A DNA stretch of 64,000 nucleotides, taken from contig NZ_LVJI01000025.1 in the NCBI RefSeq assembly GCF_001637225.1, forward strand, positions 35,474-99,473. The letters run 5' to 3'. The position numbers and the translations under genes are program-made. This document shows, one piece after another, positions 44,250 to 53,209 of the stretch (within the stretch, counting starts at the first letter, position 1; every line of letters starts with the position of its first letter). Below the pieces are notes generated by a model. It was not told the origin of the DNA, searched no databases, and worked only from the letters and a program-made list of their open reading frames with translations. This stretch comes from Paenibacillus antarcticus (GTDB lineage: Bacteria > Bacillota > Bacilli > Paenibacillales > Paenibacillaceae).

Positions 44250-45254
44250 TTACTTGGAGACTAAAGGAAAAGCATGAAATATACCTTTATTAAGCAAAAT
44301 GGAAAGAGGGACGTATCGATGTCCTGTGAGACCTGTACCGGCGTAAACTACGGAATGTGTTCCTTCTTGTGTAGAATACCACTTCTGATAACCGGATATT
44401 GCAAAAGGTCCACCCACATCATCATTATGATTCGGTGAGGTGAAGATTAAAGAATTATGTTTATTAATGTAGGACTCAACATCCAAATCTGAAGACACCG
44501 ATAATGGTGTTGATGTAATCCACATGAGATTATCATACGGGTCTTTCTGACCTTTGCTTGATATAACTTGAGAGGAAGTGAAAGAATCACCCTTTGAAGA
44601 AAAAAGGGTATCACTTAGTTCGGCGGTCTGTGGATTGAGTTTCTTCCAGTGGGACTCGTCCCATGCTAGAACATCCATCGTTAGAGCATTGAGATATAAG
44701 GTCTCCTGATGACCAAATGATACTTTCCATAAGGGCAGGAGAGGTGCATATAGAGGTACTATGCTCGTTGGAGATGTAGATGAAGGAGAGATAATGTCTA
44801 ACTCTGCCAAGGTGTGATGCAGAGCCGTTAGATCGTAGGGTGAGGATGGAGAAGTACCATATTCGCTAAGTATATATTCTTGAGTATTTGTATTCTTTGC
44901 TGTGAGAATGAGATAACCAAGCTCTTTCTCATCCCGAGATACCGTTACGAGCCAGCTATGTGTGCCAGGACCAAGCGGGAAGTATTGAAGCTCAGAATGG
45001 TTCCAAGAACTGAATACTTGTTGTTCAGAGAGTTGTTTCACAACCATCTCAGAAAAATCCTTTAAGGACGAAGGAGCAAGGCTAACACTTTTACCCATCG
45101 TAAGAGCCCAATCGTCAGAACTTTTATCATTTATTTGAACAGATGTTGTGACACCCGTAGCGGAGACAGGAGCTGATGAATGAACGGCTGACATTAATAA
45201 ATGTAAACTGATTAGGACAACTACTAATTTAGAGGTTATGCCCACTGATTTCAT
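44250..45254 (-). CDS. secreted protein of unknown function
   Basis: About 334 residues with an N-terminal signal peptide (KLVVVLISLHLLMSAVHSSAPVSA). The mature part is Ser/Thr-rich, mostly beta, without cysteine pairs or recognised catalytic motifs. ATG at 45254 follows AAAGGTGG; an upstream in-frame start at 45305 lies before that site. I do not recognise the family. It is followed by a strong terminator and is separate from yqhG (~140 bp gap). Confidence 0.75.
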   Translation of the reverse strand: MKSVGITSKLVVVLISLHLLMSAVHSSAPVSATGVTTSVQINDKSSDDWALTMGKSVSLAPSSLKDFSEMVVKQLSEQQVFSSWNHSELQYFPLGPGTHSWLVTVSRDEKELGYLILTAKNTNTQEYILSEYGTSPSSPYDLTALHHTLAELDIISPSSTSPTSIVPLYAPLLPLWKVSFGHQETLYLNALTMDVLAWDESHWKKLNPQTAELSDTLFSSKGDSFTSSQVISSKGQKDPYDNLMWITSTPLSVSSDLDVESYINKHNSLIFTSPNHNDDVGGPFAISGYQKWYSTQEGTHSVVYAGTGLTGHRYVPLSILLNKGIFHAFPLVSK

Positions 45255-45392
45255 ACAATCCACCTTTCTGTATTGTAAACTTATCCCAGTGTAACGGACA
45301 AGCATTAAAAAGGGTGTTATATACTGTCATGAGGAACAACGATTATGAAGGTCTTTTTTTGCACTCTTTTAGCGATGAAGGTCACACTACCT

Positions 45393-46328
45393 CTATTGAA
45401 TTGGTCTCAAGTGAAATAGACCGCAGGTTATGGCGGATACATTCACTTTAGGCTCATATTGCCATGTCATTTCACTACGCCTGCGATTGTATTGTTCACG
45501 AATAAGGTCGTTTTTCTCTTCCTCAGGATCGTTCATCATGTTCTCATAATAGGAATCGATGATCGCAAGTTCGTCTTTCAAGCGTTCCTGTGCCTGATCC
45601 GCCCATTTATAGTCGAGTTGACTAAGCATAGTAGTTAGATGGGATTGCAAGTGCTCAGCGGCTTTAGTTATCGATAATTCTGCCGGATTAATATGGACAT
45701 TCTCTGGAAGTCTAGGACTTAAATTTTTACCAACCAACAATTGTCTAAAGTCATCCGTTATAACCCCAGTCAATAATGAAATCCCCATGAAATGAAGTTG
45801 TTCTTTCTTCACATCACAGGTCATTTCTACTTTGAAGCATACCGCGAGCCAAGGTTCATAGGCCGCAGAGAATAAAGCTCGGCGCTGTAGATCTCCCGGT
45901 TGCTCAAATAAATAGACATAGGAGCCCTCTTGGCGAGCCACATCCCATATTTGTTGGAGTCTTCGACTGCCATAATTCACATCTTCGCGTTGGATACGAC
46001 CCGGGCCTATTCGTGGAACGACAGGTGCTACGCCGAAATAACGTGACATAATGCTATCCTGTGGAGTGCCTTCTGGAACAGGAGCGGGCGGAACATCTAC
46101 AACCGTATAACGTTCAGGGTCAAATACAAAGGTATAGGAGAGGGTCTCAGGATCGACACCTGTACGTTCGACAAATCCCCAATAATAGGGACGGTTTGTT
46201 AACTGTTTATCAGCTTGTGGTGAAAGCTTCACCGTCACATGAAAAGGAGATTTCTCGATAATCTGACAGTCAGTGACCTCCAAATAAGTCATGACATGTT
46301 GTTGTACTTGATCTGCAGACATATTCAT
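45393..46328 (-). CDS. yqhG: YqhG family protein
   Basis: 311 residues. The N-terminal half resembles B. subtilis YqhG (VMTYLEVTDCQIIEKSPFHVTVKLSPQADKQLTNRPYYWGFVERTG), with a conserved acidic coiled-coil region near the C-terminus (YENMMNDPEEEKNDLIREQYNRR). Its function is not known. It begins one base after the stop codon of the yqhH-like helicase gene and shares its ribosome binding site region, so the two are translationally coupled and probably work together. Confidence 0.88.
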   Translation of the reverse strand: MNMSADQVQQHVMTYLEVTDCQIIEKSPFHVTVKLSPQADKQLTNRPYYWGFVERTGVDPETLSYTFVFDPERYTVVDVPPAPVPEGTPQDSIMSRYFGVAPVVPRIGPGRIQREDVNYGSRRLQQIWDVARQEGSYVYLFEQPGDLQRRALFSAAYEPWLAVCFKVEMTCDVKKEQLHFMGISLLTGVITDDFRQLLVGKNLSPRLPENVHINPAELSITKAAEHLQSHLTTMLSQLDYKWADQAQERLKDELAIIDSYYENMMNDPEEEKNDLIREQYNRRRSEMTWQYEPKVNVSAITCGLFHLRPIQ

Positions 46329-46329
46329 C

Positions 46330-48066
46330 TCATGCTTCTTCCTCTCTTACGACTTCGTCCTCTACTTGTCTTTTCACCTCGTCTAATGATTGACCAAGCG
46401 AGTTGACTTTCTGGCGAATCTCTTCATCTGATTGTGATTCTAATACGATTTTATATAAACTTTTTTCGAGGGATCCCTTTTTTTCGAAACGTTCCAATAT
46501 AACGTCTAAGCCACCGATAACCATTTCGAACATATTTATTTTTTCGTGAAGCAAGTTTAGAATATGTTCTTCAATCGTTCCTGTAGTAGATAGATTATAT
46601 ATTTTCACATCATTCTTCTGACCTAATCGGTGAATTCGTCCAATTCGTTGTTCTACTCGCATAGGGTTCCATGGAAGATCGAAGTTGATCATGTTATGGC
46701 AAAATTGTAGATTAATCCCCTCGCCGCCAGCTTCTGTAGCAATCATGACTTGTACGCGACCACGAAATAAATCCATCATCCAATCTTTCTTGCCGCGGTT
46801 CATTCCTCCACGATAGGGCACGCAACTGATATCATTGGCACGGAAATACTGTAATAAATACTCTTGCGTGGCACGGTATTCTGTAAATACGATCACTTTC
46901 TCATTCATTTCACGGATGAGTTCAATCGTTTTCTCAGCTTTTGTATTGGCCTTGATTTCTTTGATCATATAGACAAGGTCCCAGATCTTGGCTCGTTGAG
47001 GAGAATCCTCAGCCATTTTCTTCGTCAAATTGACTAACGTAACGAATACAGCGTCACGGCTACTACAGACTTCGCGTTGGAGGGTCACGAGCGATAGCAT
47101 ACTGCTTAGATTGCCCCCTGCTGCGTGATACTGATCTTTGACATAAGAGGTCACACCATCATATAGCGCTTGTTCTTCAGGAGAGAGTTGTAGATTCACA
47201 TTCCTAACCGTTCTTTTGGTGAAAATAGTAGGTCCTTCACCACGGCGATTACGAATCATAACTTTAGATAGTTCTTCCTTTAATTGACCTTCATTCTTGG
47301 CTATACGCTTATCTACAACAAAATTTGATGAGAATTCGCCTTGTTTACCTAACTGCCCAGGCTTAAGTAGCGTAATGAGGTTGAATAGTTCGCCAAGATC
47401 ATTCTGAACAGGGGTTGCGGTGAGTAGTAGACAGTACTTTTTTCGAAGCTTCTGTATGAATTGGTAATTGGATGTTTTCTTGTTTTTAAGTTTGTGTGCC
47501 TCATCAATAATGAGCATGTCATATTCTTGGTCTAACAAAATATCCTTATGGGGATCTCTCTTAGCTGTATCTATCGATGCAACAACGATATCTGAGCCCC
47601 ATGAATAGGCTTTTTTCTGCGCAATGGCTTGGATGCCGAATTTACTATTTAATTCACGAACCCACTGAAGAACCAAAGAAGCTGGAACGAGAATAAGGAC
47701 TTTAGAGACGAGTCCACGAATGATATATTCTTTAAGAATGAGTCCTGCTTCAATCGTCTTACCAAGGCCCACCTCATCTGCCAAAATAGCTCTTCCGGAC
47801 ATTTCAAATAGTACTTTACGAGCGGTATCGATTTGATGAGGAAGTGGGGTGAGATCTTGGATATATTTTACACACAGTAATTCATCAAAGCTTGTAACAA
47901 GGCGGGATTCTTCCCCTTGTACGGCCAGTTGGAACAATCGCCAATCTCCCCAAGGCCCTCCTTTATCAAGGCGACTCTCTAAATTCTCAAGCCAGCTATG
48001 GTCTATAACGAGTGGGACAGGTAGGCTTTGCGTTGTTGTCATATGTTCAATGAATGGCGTATCCAA
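46330..48066 (-). CDS. yqhH: SNF2-family helicase (YqhH)
   Basis: 578 residues. All SNF2/Rad54-like motifs are visible: ADEVGLGKTIEAGL (I), LVPASLVLQW (Ia), IIDEAHKLKN (II), LLTATPVQN (III), VFTEYRATQEYLL (IV), EAGGEGINLQFC (V) and RIGRIHRLGQ (VI). It should be an ATP-driven DNA translocase that strips or moves DNA-bound proteins. The start is TTG with AAGGAGG 8 bases upstream. It forms an operon with yqhG. Confidence 0.93.
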   Translation of the reverse strand: MDTPFIEHMTTTQSLPVPLVIDHSWLENLESRLDKGGPWGDWRLFQLAVQGEESRLVTSFDELLCVKYIQDLTPLPHQIDTARKVLFEMSGRAILADEVGLGKTIEAGLILKEYIIRGLVSKVLILVPASLVLQWVRELNSKFGIQAIAQKKAYSWGSDIVVASIDTAKRDPHKDILLDQEYDMLIIDEAHKLKNKKTSNYQFIQKLRKKYCLLLTATPVQNDLGELFNLITLLKPGQLGKQGEFSSNFVVDKRIAKNEGQLKEELSKVMIRNRRGEGPTIFTKRTVRNVNLQLSPEEQALYDGVTSYVKDQYHAAGGNLSSMLSLVTLQREVCSSRDAVFVTLVNLTKKMAEDSPQRAKIWDLVYMIKEIKANTKAEKTIELIREMNEKVIVFTEYRATQEYLLQYFRANDISCVPYRGGMNRGKKDWMMDLFRGRVQVMIATEAGGEGINLQFCHNMINFDLPWNPMRVEQRIGRIHRLGQKNDVKIYNLSTTGTIEEHILNLLHEKINMFEMVIGGLDVILERFEKKGSLEKSLYKIVLESQSDEEIRQKVNSLGQSLDEVKRQVEDEVVREEEA

Positions 48067-48304
48067 GGTTTTCGCCTCCTTATTAGAATCGTGTGAATTA
48101 GAATCTTGTAAAGAGTAGTATGCACGGAAGTAGGGAAGTTCATAACTATAGATATGATGGCGTGATTATTATTTGCTGTAATTGCGTGATTTACATAGTT
48201 ATTTCAAAGTTAGTTGATGAAAGAAAGAGAATATAGGAGATAGAGAAAGGTTGTCTAACAAGGAAGTGCTTTCTTGCCTGAAATTTCACGAATACGACAT
48301 GGAA

Positions 48305-48320
48305 TTACAATATGTAGTGT
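48305..48320. promoter_or_regulatory. NrdR box, upstream copy
   Basis: TTACAATATGTAGTGT matches the NrdR consensus ACACWATATATWGTGT at 13 of 16 positions. It ends 3 bp before a TATACT (48323-48328) that may be the nrdJ -10 element. Confidence 0.65.
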
Positions 48321-48335
48321 AGTATACTTTGTTAA

Positions 48336-48351
48336 TCACAATATATAGGGT
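48336..48351. promoter_or_regulatory. NrdR box, downstream copy
   Basis: TCACAATATATAGGGT matches ACACWATATATWGTGT at 14 of 16 positions. It starts exactly 31 bp after the upstream copy, the ~three-turn spacing reported for paired NrdR boxes. The rest of the 345-bp gap before nrdJ shows no B12 riboswitch. Confidence 0.7.
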
Positions 48352-48412
48352 TTATGGGTATGGTGTTTATGGTTGTAATGTCTTGAAGTAGTTATACTAG
48401 GAGGTTGTTTTT

Positions 48413-51049
48413 TTGAGTGAATTGCAGCGTACAAGTCGATTAGTTGGCCTAAGTGAAAAAATATTTCTGGATAGATATGCTTGGAAGGATGCAGATAGTA
48501 ATCACGCCAAAGTTGGCGATGTAGTCCTCGTTCTAACGAAGGACGATCCTAAGTTCCCTACGAAAGAAGTAGGGGATATAGTTAAACGTGAGGGTAGAAT
48601 GGTAACGGTTAAGACACGTAGTGGGGAGCTTGTTGAATCTGATATTGAGCGACTTACATTAAATATTGAGAAAACCCCTGAGGAGATGTGGGACCGCTTA
48701 GCGAAGGCGATGTCCTCAGTTGAGGCTACACCAGAACTACAAATGGAGTGGCAAGCCAAATTCCGTCATCTATTGGATGATTGGAAGCTTGTTCCCGGGG
48801 GGCGGATCGCCGCTGGTGCCGGTGCGAGTGAAGAGTTGACCTTATTTAACTGTTATGTTATTCCTTCTCCACAAGATAGCCGTGGTGGCATAATGAAGAC
48901 ATTAACCGAAATGACGGAAATTATGGCGCGTGGCGGTGGTGTAGGTATTAATTTATCTTCTCTTCGACCGCATAGAGCGATCGTTAAGGGAGTTAATGGA
49001 TCATCAAGTGGTGCGGTATCATGGGGTGGACTATTCAGCTATACAACAGGTCTAATCGAACAAGGCGGTAGCCGACGTGGTGCGCTAATGTTGATGATCA
49101 ATGATTGGCACCCCGATGTGCTTGATTTCATTACAGTGAAGCAGACGATGGGACAAGTAACGAATGCCAATCTTTCGGTGTGCATAAGTAACGGGTTCAT
49201 GAAGGCTGTTAAGGAAGACTTGGATTGGGAATTGGTATTTCCAGACACAACCGATCCTGAGTATGATGAGTTGTGGGATGGCGATTTAGAGAGATGGAAG
49301 TTGTCTGGACACGCTGTGATTCCGTATCGTACTGTGAAAGCACGTGAAATTTGGAATACGATTATTGAGGCAGCTTGGAAATCTGCTGAACCTGGCATTG
49401 TCTTCATGGAACATTACAATGATATGTCTAACAGTTGGTATTTCAATCCGATTATTTGTACGAATCCTTGTGGTGAACAAGGCTTACCCGCTTGGGGGGT
49501 GTGTAATTTATCGGCGATTAATTTATCGAAGTTCTACGATGAAGAGAATCATGATGTAAATTGGAATGAACTAGCTACAACGACTCACTATTCGGTACGG
49601 TTCTTGGATAATGTCATTAGTAAGACGCCTTATCACTTTGAAGAGAATGAGAAGAACCAGAAGAACGAGCGTCGTGTAGGTCTTGGTACGATGGGACTTG
49701 CGGAGCTAATGATTAAGTTGAATATCCGTTATGGTAGTCCAGAGTCACTGGAATTTCTAGATAAAATATATGCTTTTATTGCACGTGAGTCATATTTAGC
49801 TTCCTCAGACATCGCTAGTGAGAAAGGGTCCTTCCCAGCATTTGATGCTGAGAAATACTTACAAAGTGGATTTATGCGCAACATGACAGATGTGTTCCCA
49901 GAAGTGGGAGAAGCTATTCGAGAAAAGGGAATGCGTAATGTTACCGTAATTACTCAAGCACCTACAGGTAGTACCGGTACAATGGTCGGCACTTCCACAG
50001 GTATAGAACCATACTTTGCATTCAAATACTTCCGTCAAAGTCGCCTAGGATATGATGAGCAATTCGTACCTATTGCTCAGGAATGGCTTGAAGCACATCC
50101 TGGTCAGGCATTGCCAGATTACTTCGTGACTGCGATGGATCTGTCAGCGAAAGACCATATCCGTGTACAAGCGGCAATTCAACGTTGGGTAGATAGTTCC
50201 ATTTCGAAGACAGCCAATTGTCCTTCAGATTTTACTGTAGAAGAAACAGCAGAGCTATATGAAATGGCATTCGATCTTGGGTGTAAAGGCGTGACGATCT
50301 ACCGCGATGGTAGTCGTGATGTACAAGTGTTGAATACAAGTAACAAGGAAGACAAGGCAGAAAGGGCAGATGTTGCAGCTCTCGAAGAGGAAGCAGAGCA
50401 ACAAGTCGCGGATCATTTTGCAGGTGAAGAAGCAGCGCTTGAATCACTAAGTGGTAACCTTACTGTTGCTGAACCACAAGGAAGTAAAGTCGTAGACAAG
50501 CAGTACAAGAGCCGTCCGCAAGTTCTACGCGGGGCAACATACAAGATCAATACCCCATTCGGAATGGCGTATATTACGATTAACGATCTTGATGGGATAC
50601 CTAGCGAAATCTTCTTAAATGTAGGGAAGGCGGGTTCCGATGTATTTGCTATGGCAGAAGCGTTGGGCCGCGTATGTTCTCTGTTCCTTCGTTATGGAGA
50701 TCATGGTCATAAGGTTGAGCTCTTAATTAAGCATCTCAAGGGTATCGGCGGCTCAGGTGCGATTGGCTTCGGCGTAAATCGAGTGGAATCCATTGCAGAT
50801 GCAGTAGCGAAAGCACTCGAATCGCATGTGCAAAGTGGATTTGGTAGAGACTATGACCCAGCGCCAGTTGTTGCAACACGTGAGGAAGAAGCTGTTGTGG
50901 GTCAAGGTATTGGGGATGGCGCTAGCGGATACAACCATGCCTCTAAAGAAACGTCTCGTGACCTGTGTCCTGGGTGTGGAACAGCATCGTTGATTAACAT
51001 CGAGGGATGTAAAACGTGTAGTCATTGTGGATATAGTAAGTGTTCGTAG
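48413..51049 (+). CDS. nrdJ: adenosylcobalamin-dependent (class II) ribonucleotide reductase
   Basis: 878 residues. It reduces ribonucleotides to deoxyribonucleotides using a cobalamin radical, in aerobic or anaerobic growth. Seen: FNCYVIPSPQDSRGG, NPCGEQGLPAWGVCNLSAINLS with active-site Cys and Glu, the long finger-loop region, and APTGSTGTMVGTSTGIEP. A C-terminal domain ends in a zinc ribbon (CPGCGTASL...CKTCSHCGYSKCS), which also holds the redox cysteines. The start is TTG after AGGAGG. Paired NrdR boxes precede it. Confidence 0.96.
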   Translation: MSELQRTSRLVGLSEKIFLDRYAWKDADSNHAKVGDVVLVLTKDDPKFPTKEVGDIVKREGRMVTVKTRSGELVESDIERLTLNIEKTPEEMWDRLAKAMSSVEATPELQMEWQAKFRHLLDDWKLVPGGRIAAGAGASEELTLFNCYVIPSPQDSRGGIMKTLTEMTEIMARGGGVGINLSSLRPHRAIVKGVNGSSSGAVSWGGLFSYTTGLIEQGGSRRGALMLMINDWHPDVLDFITVKQTMGQVTNANLSVCISNGFMKAVKEDLDWELVFPDTTDPEYDELWDGDLERWKLSGHAVIPYRTVKAREIWNTIIEAAWKSAEPGIVFMEHYNDMSNSWYFNPIICTNPCGEQGLPAWGVCNLSAINLSKFYDEENHDVNWNELATTTHYSVRFLDNVISKTPYHFEENEKNQKNERRVGLGTMGLAELMIKLNIRYGSPESLEFLDKIYAFIARESYLASSDIASEKGSFPAFDAEKYLQSGFMRNMTDVFPEVGEAIREKGMRNVTVITQAPTGSTGTMVGTSTGIEPYFAFKYFRQSRLGYDEQFVPIAQEWLEAHPGQALPDYFVTAMDLSAKDHIRVQAAIQRWVDSSISKTANCPSDFTVEETAELYEMAFDLGCKGVTIYRDGSRDVQVLNTSNKEDKAERADVAALEEEAEQQVADHFAGEEAALESLSGNLTVAEPQGSKVVDKQYKSRPQVLRGATYKINTPFGMAYITINDLDGIPSEIFLNVGKAGSDVFAMAEALGRVCSLFLRYGDHGHKVELLIKHLKGIGGSGAIGFGVNRVESIADAVAKALESHVQSGFGRDYDPAPVVATREEEAVVGQGIGDGASGYNHASKETSRDLCPGCGTASLINIEGCKTCSHCGYSKCS

Positions 51050-51268
51050 GTTCGGGGAATAACTGTATGCTATCTAAGTGTGATGGATCGCGAAAGTTGC
51101 AAATAAATCTACAAAAGTTGCGAAATGTAGATCACATAACGACAAGATAATGTTATGTAAGAAGGATAGTTTACTACCGATATAATCAGACTGCTTAATA
51201 TCTGAAGGTACGCCTTAGGATGAAAGGCTAAAGATAAAACTTCACACAAGAAGTGGGGGAAATGAATA

Positions 51269-51306
51269 GAAACCAGTCAAACAGTTTATCGTGTTTGGCT
51301 GGTTTC
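51269..51306. terminator. bidirectional terminator between nrdJ and the secreted-protein gene
   Basis: A 15-bp stem (51269-51283 with 51292-51306, one G-T pair) with GAAA and TTTC ends. It lies ~220 bp after nrdJ; the stretch before it contains two further small hairpins and no gene I can support. Confidence 0.75.
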
Positions 51307-51320
51307 TACTCATTTTAAAA

Positions 51321-51746
51321 TTACTTAATTTTTTCTAATTTAAAAACAAACTCCCATTTCGCTGTATTGCCAGAGTAACGTCCACGATTTTCAACGACAG
51401 TTACAGTCATTTTCTTATTGATGGATGATTTAAAAGATGATAACTTAACAGTTGCATTCGTAGCTCCATCATCAGGATACTTATCTTGCTCCTGAGCTTC
51501 TGCACGCAACTTAATAGATCCATTAGAGTCTGCTTTAATTGTTACGCTTGAACCATCTGATAATTCCTTTCCGTTAACAAACCCTCCCCACCACCATTCA
51601 TTTCCTACGCTGTTATTTTGGACCAATGTGGCACTTACGAAGGTTACTTTAACTTTTTGCGTCTTTCCAGCAGCTGAGATTGGTTGTCCACTTAGAACAA
51701 AAATCAAAATCAACAAAACACTAAACTTGATGAATTTCCATTTCAT
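51321..51746 (-). CDS. small secreted protein, unknown function
   Basis: 141 residues with a clear signal peptide (FIKFSVLLILIFVLSGQPISAAG) and a mature beta-rich domain of ~115 residues (KVKVTFVSATLVQNNSVGNEWWWGGFVNG...KWEFVFKLEKI). No cysteines. The shape suggests an immunoglobulin- or C2-like sandwich. I do not recognise the family. It is AT-rich compared with its neighbours and marks the start of an accessory-looking stretch. Confidence 0.75.
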   Translation of the reverse strand: MKWKFIKFSVLLILIFVLSGQPISAAGKTQKVKVTFVSATLVQNNSVGNEWWWGGFVNGKELSDGSSVTIKADSNGSIKLRAEAQEQDKYPDDGATNATVKLSSFKSSINKKMTVTVVENRGRYSGNTAKWEFVFKLEKIK

Positions 51747-52056
51747 AGTAGTACCTCTCTATCAGTCTAATTTTTACCAATTGTAGCATTTTAAATATAA
51801 TAGTTCTATAGACCCAAAAACTGTTTTTAATTTATGGAATGAGAGAGGTGAAATATTTAGAAAGATTTGTATTTATTCAGTTTCCCAGCCCATACGCTGC
51901 TTGTCCTGATATGGTAATATTTCTTATGGAGGAAATATATTTTTGGGTGTAATTATTAATTAAATAAATAGGATAATGGGTACAAAGTTCTACAAAATAA
52001 GAGGAATATCTCTCCTTTTGTCGAAATAATTAGTATCTATCTCACGGAGGGATCTT

Positions 52057-52667
52057 ATGGCACGAAGAAAAAGTAAGGCTAAACTGGAAGAGGAGTTAAT
52101 AAACGGGGTTATGGGACTTGCGTTACTAGGATCTTTGGGGGAACCTATACTTTAACGAAATCTCTGCAAGCATCTATCATTGTCACCATTCTTGTAGTTG
52201 CAGTTGTGATTGCCGCTTTAATCGCTCGTAAATTGAAGCATGAGGCACGCTTGAAAAGTTCGGGCATAGCTGAAATTGACAAGATGGAAGGTGTTCAGTT
52301 TGAACAATATCTTGGGCATCTATTCCGTTCTCAAGGATATAAGGCAGAAGTGACACAAGCAACTGGTGATTATGGAGCTGATCTAGTCTTATCAAAAGAC
52401 GGCAAACGGATTGTTGTACAGGCCAAGCGCTATAGCAAGAATGTAGGTCTTAAAGCGGTACAAGAGGTTCGTGGTGCTGTTGCTCACTATAGAGCTTCTG
52501 CTGCATGGGTAGTAACGAATAGAGATTATACTGAGCAAGCATATAAACTAGCCAAATCAAATAACGTACGTCTTATCAGTCGTGACGAACTCATTGAAAT
52601 GCTACTACAAATGAAAGAAAAAGTATTAGCTTCTAAAAAGACAGTAAACGCAGAGACTAGTGTATAG
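52057..52667 (+). pseudogene. Mrr-type restriction endonuclease, frameshifted near the N-terminus
   Basis: ATG at 52057 with GGAGG upstream begins MARRKSKAKLEEELINGVMGLALLGSLG, then the frame is lost at a run of five G (52137-52141). One extra G restores GTYTLTKSLQASIIVTILVVAVVIAALIA, continuing into the intact domain. The C-terminal part is a complete Mrr-cat nuclease: GVQFEQYLGHLFRSQGYKAEVT, GDYGADLVL and VVQAKRY (D...QxK active site), ending at 52667. With the frame restored it is a protein with two membrane-like segments and a cytoplasmic nuclease. A GTG at 52206 could express the domain alone. Either a true lesion, a phase-variable tract, or sequence error. Confidence 0.75.
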
Positions 52668-52751
52668 GTATATTCAATTACTTAAATAGCGCAGTAAGAC
52701 GTATCATTTTAATGTTACATTATACATATAAAAAATATTACTAAGATGCAT

Positions 52752-52777
52752 GAGCGCCCAATGGGGCGCGCTTTTTT
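52752..52777 (+). terminator. intrinsic terminator after the Mrr-type gene
   Basis: GCGCCC (52754-52759) pairs with GGGCGC across a short loop, followed by GCTTTTTT. Confidence 0.75.
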
Positions 52778-52965
52778 AATTAGGTCAGGAAAAGTTTACT
52801 TACATGAATAGCTGGGGGTAAATATAAATAATGGGATGTAATAGTGATCCAAAGTGAGATAAAGCATATCAGATCTACAAATCAAGCAATGGAGATGTAA
52901 GAGGAACGGGCAGGATAGTTATAATTATGTAATTCTAAATATTAAATAGTCCATAATAACATTTT

Positions 52966-53195
52966 TGAAAAAAGTGTCGTAAAAAAAGAAACGAATATTT
53001 TCAGGGATTTTTCTTTTTTTTTACTAGAAATTACTTCTGTACCTACTTATGCGGCTGCAACAAATATCAATTATGATAATATAGAGAAGAGATTGTGAAG
53101 AATGTACTTAAAGAAACGGGCAGTTTAGTTGAAGAAAAAGCCGTTCCGTTTATGTTAGAATCTAAATGGAATACTAATCATAAGATACTTAAAAA
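52966..53195 (+). pseudogene. decayed fragment of a secreted-protein gene (tentative)
   Basis: No intact gene lies between 52778 and 53209, but coding-like pieces are visible in shifting frames. TTG AAA AAA starts a short Lys-rich head that stops at once. A hydrophobic run ends in SVPTYAAA (a signal-peptidase-like site), continues as TNINYDNIE, then after a one-base shift EIVKNVLKETGSLVEEKAVPFMLESKW. At least two frame changes are needed to join them. It reads as debris of an exported protein. The parent family is not recognised. Confidence 0.35.
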
Positions 53196-53209
53196 GGTGA
53201 GGATATACG

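Noticed and set aside
48067..48412. Cobalamin riboswitch before nrdJ
   Set aside because: No B12 box (GCCACTG) or the expected long paired leader can be seen; NrdR boxes explain the region better.
51254..51320. Short open frame (18 codons) after GGGGG at 51261
   Set aside because: It lies entirely on the terminator stem and is too short to support.
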